From positions 1 to 64,000 of the forward strand of contig SAXG01000116.1 in NCBI GenBank assembly GCA_012932865.1: DNA of 64,000 nt, in the 5' to 3' direction. The notes beneath the pieces are model-generated. The model did not search any database. It was given only the letters and a program-made list of their open reading frames with translations, and was not told the origin of the DNA. The DNA is from Amylostereum areolatum (Eukaryota > Basidiomycota > Agaricomycetes > Russulales > Stereaceae). This document shows, in pieces, positions 57,980 through 64,000 of this stretch. A program made the translations under genes and the position numbers. Positions within the stretch are counted from its first letter, which is position 1, and each line of letters starts with the position of its first letter.

Positions 57980-59921
57980 TTACAAACGTCTATCGAACGG
58001 CGGCACTCCCGTCACATGCTCGTCGACCGCGAGTACGCCAAACCATCCATGCCCGCCGGGGATCGACGGCGCGAAAAACTCCATGGGCGCGAGATCCCGG
58101 TCGAAGTTGGAGCGGCATGGGCAGAGCGTCTCCATCTCTCGCAGTTCCTCGGCGACGATGGGGAGCCTCTGTCGCCACCATCGATCGCCCAGAGTATGCG
58201 CACGTACCATGCCTGGCTCGGCACTCTCACTTGGATACGTCCATAGCCCCTGCGCCTCAATTTCCTCTTGCGCGCCTCGAGGCCAAACCATATGGCCTAG
58301 CGTGCCGTCTCCGTCGCCCAGCAACTGGAAAGGCTCCCACAGCCAACGGTCGAACCCCCACGGGCGACGCGCGGGACCCTCGGGTTCCCGGTATTCGTCA
58401 TGATCGCGAGGTATCGGCGGGCCCGACAGGAGCTTCAACCCCGACACGAAGATGTGCGGCAGACACACGTCGTAGCCGCACTCAACAGCGTCCGACAACC
58501 CGTCTAACAAACGGTGCAGCAGGGAAGCGGTGTCGTCGTCTTCGAACTGCAGGCGCTTCGCCGGGTGAACCAACTCGACGCGGGAGAGCCTCGGGACTTG
58601 CCCCAGCGAGAGGAGCGACGGCAGGCCCTCGGCCAAATCGTCGGCTGCGCGATGGGCAGCAATGAGGGTCACAGGTGAGAAGCGGGCGGCGTAGAGGCGC
58701 CCCACGCGCGTGCTGCTCGCGGACGTTGCCTGGACCACCAGCGTGTCGACTTGACGCATATGAGGAGGAGGGTTGGCGAGGAGGACGTCAAAAGGGGGAC
58801 TCGGGGGGGCGTCCCAGGTAGCATGGTGGGGAGGATGGACGGGCCCCCGTAGGGCGAGCTGTCGAGACCCCCAGCGTGCGTCTTGGTTCCCGACGTCGAC
58901 GTCGATGTGCACATGATGGGCGAGGTGGGCGGGGACGCGTATCGACGCGCGGTCGATATCGTGCGAGATGGCGACGGAGGGGATCGGGAGGGATGAGGGG
59001 AAGAGAAGGAGGAAGATGCCCTCCAAATGCATCATGTCACGGTGAGACCCGTCCACGGTCATTCGGTGCTGGCAGCTGGGGAGGACTTCGCAAACGAGGA
59101 GGGCGCGGTGGACGAGCGTTGTCTCGTCCGCAATTTCGAGGTGCTCCAAGCGAGGGAGGGCCACGCGCATGTTGGAAGGGGGGCACATGGCACCTCATAC
59201 GAGCGGGAGGGCGTACGCCAACGTCAATTCGCGAAGCTGGGGGAGAGACGCGAGGGTGGCCACGAACTCGGAGGTGGTTGTCCATTGGCGAACACCGAGC
59301 AGATCCACGCGCGCCAGACCGGGGCTGAACCACGATGAAGTTGGAGACAATAAAATGCCTGAGAGTTTGAGGGATGCGAGCCCGGCAATGGCGTTGGGCG
59401 GCGGGTTGGGGAGGGTCGCGTCGTGCTCCGTCCAGACATTCTGGCCCCACCTGTCTCGATCCACGGCGGGAAGAGCCCAGGGAACGCGCTGGTCGGACGT
59501 GAGAGTGACGCAGCGTAAACAGGATGTGCATGCGGCGACGAGGCGATCCGGGGGGCAGTCGCGGACGGACGCTACGATGGACCGGAACGGACATTGAAGA
59601 CCGAGGAGATGGACGATCCGGGCGTGCCAGCCAGCCGGAAAGACATCGCGGGCGACATCGTGCGGGGACTGCGGCACGCTCTGTAGGTCGGCGGGGTGGT
59701 TCCCTAGGCGTTCGACGAATAGGTCGAACCAAAATTGTGACGCGATCGGGATTATGGACCAGAGAGCGCGGTCTGCGATGGCACATGCACGCCACCCGCC
59801 GACAGACGTGCGTGGCCGAAATCCATGGCCCTGGATGGACGAGGATCCCTGTGCTGGTCGAGGTGTCGCGGAGATGGCGGAAGACCATTTGAAGCACTTC
59901 GGTGGGGAGGGCGTCAGACAT
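57980..59921 (-). pseudogene. F-box/LRR protein gene with one frameshift and one nonsense codon
   Basis: Begins SDALPTEVLQMVFRHLRD after Met at 59921. The F-box signature ATHVCRR should continue as WRACAIADRALWSIIP, but that continuation is in another frame: a single extra base in the C run 59794-59796 (plus strand) breaks it. The leucine-rich part then runs LASLPQLRELTLAYALPLV to an in-frame TGA at 59195-59197. The same frame continues without a gap as VALPRLEHLEIADETTLVHR to the stop at 57980. An intact version would be about 640-660 aa, like the gene at 5.1-7.1 kb. Upstream coding with a donor near 59974 suggests an additional 5' exon. Members of this expanded family decay often, but sequence error for one lesion cannot be excluded. 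Confidence 0.72.
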
Positions 59922-60182
59922 GTTGAGCTGGAGATCTGTTAGCGAGAAATGCAAGCGAATGGTGATCAACATACCCGGGCAATCGACGAATATGCCGGGA
60001 GGGGGTAGGTTACAGCGATTATCGTCGTTGCGCTTGGTGGACGAAGGGCAGAAAATGTTGAGGGACGGCGATTGGACCGGCCTCCATGGTTGACACCAGA
60101 AGCCGGGCCCGGACGAGGAACCGATTGCGCGCTGAGCGATCTAATGAGACCAAGTCCCCCGGAGCCCTAGATCGGTTGGACA

Positions 60183-60414
60183 CCGTTAACGCGTCCGCGC
60201 GAGGAATCCGTTAACGCGTCCGCCCAAGAAACCCGTTAACGCCTCTGCGCGAGGAATCCGTTAACGCGTCCGCCCAAGAAACCCGTTAACGCGTCCGCAA
60301 GAAGCCCGTTAACGCCTCTGCGCGAGAAGTCTGTTCACGCCGCGCAAGAAATCCGTTAACGCGTTCCCCCAAGAAACCCGTTAACGCATTTGCGCGAGAA
60401 GTCTGTTCAAGCGG
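60183..60414. repeat. GTTAACGCGT minisatellite, about 10 units of 22-25 bp
   Basis: Units begin CCGTTAACGC at 60183, 60208, 60233, 60258, 60283 and 60306, continuing with degenerate copies to 60414. Two alternating unit types end GCGCGAGGAAT or CCCAAGAAAC. Five units contain ACGCGT, the MluI cell-cycle box core. No coding role. Confidence 0.92.
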
Positions 60415-60669
60415 ATAAGACAACAATCATCCAATATCCATAGGCCAGACCGCCGCGAGTTGACACTCACGTGAATCCGGTGTCTTCGAAAAGAGTCGTC
60501 CCTCATTGTCACCCCACCCTCCCACTGTGTACTTTTTGTTCCCCATAATAATACATCCATTCTGTGAAGGCAATCCATTGAGCGCGCTACGCCAAACCCC
60601 CCTGTATACAGAGCCCATGGCATACCTTTGCGTGGTTGAGTGTGCCGTGCTCGCCGCCATGGAGCAGGG

Positions 60670-61088
60670 TGTCAGCAACGACTAGTGCGACAGCACCAAG
60701 TTACGACAAAGCTGACAGAGGAAGAGGACGACAGAGGGGAGCCGATCAGACACGGCGACAGACAAGGGAAAGCAAGCAAAGTCGGTAGAATTGACTAGCT
60801 CGAGATAAGGAATATGTACAGCGAGAGCGAGCCTTATATACACAAGAGGAGAGAGACTTAGGTAAGCAACCAATACACGGCGATCAGTAAGCAGACCAAG
60901 TATAAGTAAGCAGTCGTATGTAAAAGAGCACAGCATGAGTCAGAATGGTACAGCAGTCACGTGGGTCCGGGCGGGATATAGATGAGCCGGGTCCGGGCCA
61001 AGGTGGAGCCGGACCGGTGATAAGTCGATAAGTCCTAAAGCGTGTAACCGATGTAAAGTAAAAAGAAAATTATAGACCGTTCATGACA
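60670..61088 (-). repeat. 3' LTR of the second gypsy element, 419 bp
   Basis: On the minus strand it runs TGTCATGAACGG to GTTGCTGACA, with a TATATAAG box (about 60834-60841, plus coordinates). It directly follows a purine-rich AAGGAAGGGG tract at the end of pol. The flanking pentamer is 60665-60669 (CAGGG on the plus strand). Length and ends resemble the LTRs at 30.4 and 37.1 kb, but the sequence differs. Confidence 0.85.
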
Positions 61089-64000
61089 TCACCCCTTCCT
61101 TAGATTCGACGTCCTCGTCGTAATCAGATCCAGTTTCTTCCTCCGACAGGAGTTTCCAACGATTAAGGCGTGCAGGTTTCGGGGCACCCGGATGTTCACG
61201 GTGGAAGTCGTCAATGCGTTTCTTGGCATTCTGGAGATTGGTGAGAGGCTCCCAAGTATTGTCATTGTCTGGGTAGCCTTTCCATTTGACGAGGTACTTG
61301 AAGCCGCGACCAACCTTCTTGGAGTCTATAATCTTTTCGACCTCATAGACTTCCTCTCCTTGGACTAACTCTGGCGGTGGAGGTGTAGGTGCTTTCTGAT
61401 TGTCAAAGGCGGGACCGTTGTGTGGAGATAGGAGGGACTCGTTGAAGACCGGATGTTTTCGTGACCAGGATGTAGGGAGGCGAAGCTTGTAAGCCGATGC
61501 TCCGACTTTTTCCAGGATTTCGAAAGGACCAAAGCGCTTGTCATCTAGCTTTTGCATAGGACGTGCCGTTTTGATTACGGTTTGGCCATCTCTGGTCTTG
61601 GCTTCCAGCCAGACAAAGTCGCCAATTTTGTAATCTATTGGTTCGTCCTTCTTGCGATCGTAAAAGCGCTTTTGATCGTCCTGTGCTGCCTTTAGCGCAG
61701 AGCGGGCTTCCTCATAGATGTCTCGCATGCGTTGTGCAAACTCGTTCGCCGATGGGTTGTCTGTCTCACGTCGAGGGTTTGTCCCCAGGTAGAGTTCCCG
61801 ACCATAGTTGGCAAAGTTGGGAGACATCCCAATCGAACTATGGACCATGTTGTTGAGTGCAGTCATGGCAAGTGGGAGGTAACGTGTCCAATTGTCCTGT
61901 CGTTGATTGACGAAGATGCGAAGGTAGTTTTCCATGGTCATGTTGGAGCGTTCGGTCTGTCCGTCCGTCTGAGGGTGATACGCCGTGGACGGGTTCCCTT
62001 CAATGCCTAACAGTTGGAACAATGCTGTGGTGAATTTGGAGACAAACACGCTGCCACGGTCGCTGACGATCTTTCTAGGAATTCCATGATGGGGGACCAC
62101 CTCGCGTAGGTACTCGAAGGCGAGTTCGTCCTCCGTTAGGTCTTTTGTCGTGGCCCAGAATACAACCTGCTTGGTACCCATGCAGTTCACATTGCAGATG
62201 GCGTCTTTTCCATCCGAGACTGGGAGCGGCATGACAAAGTCGATGGATACATGCTCCCAAGGCGCTTGTGGCGGGTCATGTGGGTGGAGTGGAGCGGCAA
62301 TGCGATCATGTCTAATCTTGGTACGTTGGCAGGTCTCACATCCTTCAACATATTTCCGGACATCGTCTCTAATGGCAGGCCACCAGTAGTTGCGCGTGAT
62401 GAGCTCATGGGTCTTGTATCGTCCTGGGTGACCGACAAGCGGGCCGTCATGATGAGCTTGGATGATGTCTGCACGGAGTCCTTTGTCTCTTGGGACATAG
62501 AGTCTGTGTTGCCAGGTGATCGTTCCATCTGCGTGTTCCAGCCATCCCTTCACTTTGAGTGCTAAGGCGCGTTCTACTGCATGGTCTCGGAGTAAGGTAG
62601 CCTCCTGAATCCGCTCAATGAAGACATTGTCAGGTCCATTGGTTATAATTCCTGCATGGTTGAGGGCGCGAAAGAGTTCTGGTTTCAGGAGGACAATGTT
62701 TTCATTGTCTTTCTCCCCCTTCTCAAGGCCCGCTAGTCGGGAAATAGCATCGGGTTTACCCATTGTTTTGCCAGGCTTGTGGAGTAGCGTACAATGATAC
62801 TCTTGTAGCTCCGTTAACCATCGTGCTTGTCTCCGATTTAGCTTCTGCGCCTTGCGGAAGTACGTGAGATTGCGATGATCCGACCAGATTTCAAACTCCT
62901 GTCGTGCCCCCATGAGGTATTGTCTCCATTCCTCTAGCGCCGTCATGATAGCCAGTAATTCCTTGTCATAAATCTCATAGTTCCTCTCAGCTTCGCTGAG
63001 GGACTTTGAGAGGAAGGCGACCGGGTGCCATTTGCCATTGTCCTGTTGTTGCGAAAGTACCGCGCCCGTGGCATAATCAGAGGAGTCCGCCTCGACACGG
63101 AACTGTCCATCGTCTGTAGGGATTGCTAGAACTGGCTGCGATGTTATACGTCGCTTGAGTTCCTCAAAAGCCTCCTGCTGTGGGGTGTCCCAGACCCATT
63201 CCGTCTTCCCAGTGAGTTTAGTCATTGGGTGAGCAATGCCACTGAAGTCCTTGATAAAGCGACGGTAGAAGTTGCAAAAGCCCAAAAATGATTGAAGTTG
63301 TTTCTTCGTTTTGGGGGCTGGCCAATTGGTGATTGCCGCGACCTTTGCTGGATCCATGCGAACCCTTCCTCCGCCGACAATCATGCCCAGGTATTCGATT
63401 TCTGCCTTCTCAAACTCGCACTTTTCTGGCTTTAGATAGAGTTTGTTTTCTCGCAGGATCCGAAGGACCTCCTTGACTATCCGACGATGTTCTTCTAGCG
63501 TATGTGTGAAGATGAGGATGTCGTCCAGATAGACGACCACGACTCCTTGGTGGATCAAGTCTTTGAACAGGTCATTCATCATGGCTTGGAACGTAGACGG
63601 GGAGTTGGTGAGTCCAAAGAACATGACCGTAGGCTCGTAGAGACCTTTGTTTGTGCGGAACGCAGCTTTCCATTCGTCCCCTTCTTTAATCCGAACATTG
63701 TTGTATCCCCATCGGACATCGAGCTTGGTGAAGTGCCGTGCTCCCTTAAGCTTGTCAACCAACTCTTGGATGAGCGGGAGCGGGTAACGGTTCTTTATTG
63801 TCATCTCATTGAGCTTTCGATAGTCCTGCACCGGACGTAGCGAGCCGTCTTTTTTCTTGATGAAGAAGAATGGGGAGGCCATGGGTGATTTGGACGGTTG
63901 GATCCGGCCAGATCTTAGGTTCTCTTCCAAAAAGGCGTCCAGTTGCTTCTGCTCGTCCAATGTGAGGGGGTAAACTTTGCAATCGACCGGTTTGAAGTTA
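61081..64000 (-). CDS. pol: Pol polyprotein of the second gypsy element, 5' end outside window
   Basis: Open from the window edge through about 970 codons to TGA at 61081-61083. The visible part starts just before reverse transcriptase (CKVYPLTLDEQKQLDAFLEE). RT carries VVVYLDDILIF (YLDD instead of the YMDD of the other element). RNase H starts RVEADSSDYATGA. The integrase zinc domain is HHDGPLVGHPGRYKTHELIT with CETCQRTK, and the core has SIDFVMPLP, VSDRGSVFVSK and YHPQTDGQTERSN. The C-terminal chromodomain is EKIIDSKKVGRGFKYLVKWK followed by NTWEPLTNL. The stop codon lies inside the first bases of the 3' LTR. No stops or shifts in the visible part, so the copy may be recent or active. Confidence 0.95.
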   Translation of the reverse strand, partial: NFKPVDCKVYPLTLDEQKQLDAFLEENLRSGRIQPSKSPMASPFFFIKKKDGSLRPVQDYRKLNEMTIKNRYPLPLIQELVDKLKGARHFTKLDVRWGYNNVRIKEGDEWKAAFRTNKGLYEPTVMFFGLTNSPSTFQAMMNDLFKDLIHQGVVVVYLDDILIFTHTLEEHRRIVKEVLRILRENKLYLKPEKCEFEKAEIEYLGMIVGGGRVRMDPAKVAAITNWPAPKTKKQLQSFLGFCNFYRRFIKDFSGIAHPMTKLTGKTEWVWDTPQQEAFEELKRRITSQPVLAIPTDDGQFRVEADSSDYATGAVLSQQQDNGKWHPVAFLSKSLSEAERNYEIYDKELLAIMTALEEWRQYLMGARQEFEIWSDHRNLTYFRKAQKLNRRQARWLTELQEYHCTLLHKPGKTMGKPDAISRLAGLEKGEKDNENIVLLKPELFRALNHAGIITNGPDNVFIERIQEATLLRDHAVERALALKVKGWLEHADGTITWQHRLYVPRDKGLRADIIQAHHDGPLVGHPGRYKTHELITRNYWWPAIRDDVRKYVEGCETCQRTKIRHDRIAAPLHPHDPPQAPWEHVSIDFVMPLPVSDGKDAICNVNCMGTKQVVFWATTKDLTEDELAFEYLREVVPHHGIPRKIVSDRGSVFVSKFTTALFQLLGIEGNPSTAYHPQTDGQTERSNMTMENYLRIFVNQRQDNWTRYLPLAMTALNNMVHSSIGMSPNFANYGRELYLGTNPRRETDNPSANEFAQRMRDIYEEARSALKAAQDDQKRFYDRKKDEPIDYKIGDFVWLEAKTRDGQTVIKTARPMQKLDDKRFGPFEILEKVGASAYKLRLPTSWSRKHPVFNESLLSPHNGPAFDNQKAPTPPPPELVQGEEVYEVEKIIDSKKVGRGFKYLVKWKGYPDNDNTWEPLTNLQNAKKRIDDFHREHPGAPKPARLNRWKLLSEEETGSDYDEDVESKEGVMS

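Larger units (their letters stand above)
60670..64000 (-). mobile_element. Second chromoviral gypsy element, partial at window end
   Basis: 3' LTR plus most of pol; the 5' LTR, gag and protease lie beyond the window. It differs from the 30-37 kb element throughout, so it represents another family of the same lineage. Confidence 0.93.

Noticed and set aside
60183..60414. Tandem repeats considered as a CRISPR array
   Set aside because: Units are adjacent and degenerate with no unique spacers, and the genome is fungal.

Overview
The window comes from a filamentous basidiomycete (Agaricomycete-type) genome. It is GC-rich, its coding regions are broken by short GT-AG introns (mostly 50-70 nt) with CTRAY-like branch sites, and its proteins are of fungal families (EMC6, an SR-protein kinase, DBR1, a Boi/Pob1-like SH3-SAM-PH protein, F-box/LRR proteins). 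Its transposons are Helitron, hAT and chromodomain Ty3/gypsy. No bacterial signals such as operons or Shine-Dalgarno sites are present.

Layout. 0.3-20.5 kb is an ordinary gene-dense segment: EMC6 (-), aspartate-semialdehyde dehydrogenase with broken frames (+), a secreted Rds1-like ferritin-fold protein (+), an F-box protein (-), a 1214-aa SH3-SAM-PH protein (+), an 810-aa coiled-coil/proline-rich protein (-) and an SRPK-type kinase (+). The kinase carries an 891-nt hairpin-rich intron inside its catalytic motif.

21.1-39.6 kb is a nested transposon island. A Helitron (Rep-helicase gene and probably a 422-aa OB-fold-like accessory gene, both on the minus strand) has been hit twice. A 4682-bp hAT element (24424-29105, perfect 8-bp duplication) lies inside the Rep-helicase coding sequence. 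A 7097-bp chromoviral Ty3/gypsy element (30400-37496, identical 420-bp LTRs, TAGAT duplication) lies between the helicase and accessory genes. Apart from the hAT the Helitron gene is open in every exon, so both insertions look young. The gypsy element has a Tf1-like self-priming site and an unusual ATG-less open frame of about 450 codons, with one UAG, running from the R region into gag.

40.9-44.7 kb has a single-pass membrane protein (-) and the lariat debranching enzyme DBR1 (+). About 6.7 kb without recognisable genes follows, then a two-finger C2H2 transcription factor (51.4-53.5 kb) whose low-complexity tail is open in two frames at once, then another 4.4 kb gene-poor stretch. 58-60 kb holds an F-box pseudogene and a GTTAACGCGT minisatellite. 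The right edge (60.67 kb onward) is the 3' LTR and most of pol of a second chromoviral gypsy element on the minus strand, cut by the window end.

The host genes are housekeeping and do not form an evident pathway cluster. The coordinated content is in the transposons: the rolling-circle Rep-helicase with its putative single-strand-binding-type partner, and gag-pol of the LTR element. All splice models were read by eye. I kept models in which exon phases close exactly and family motifs continue across the junctions.
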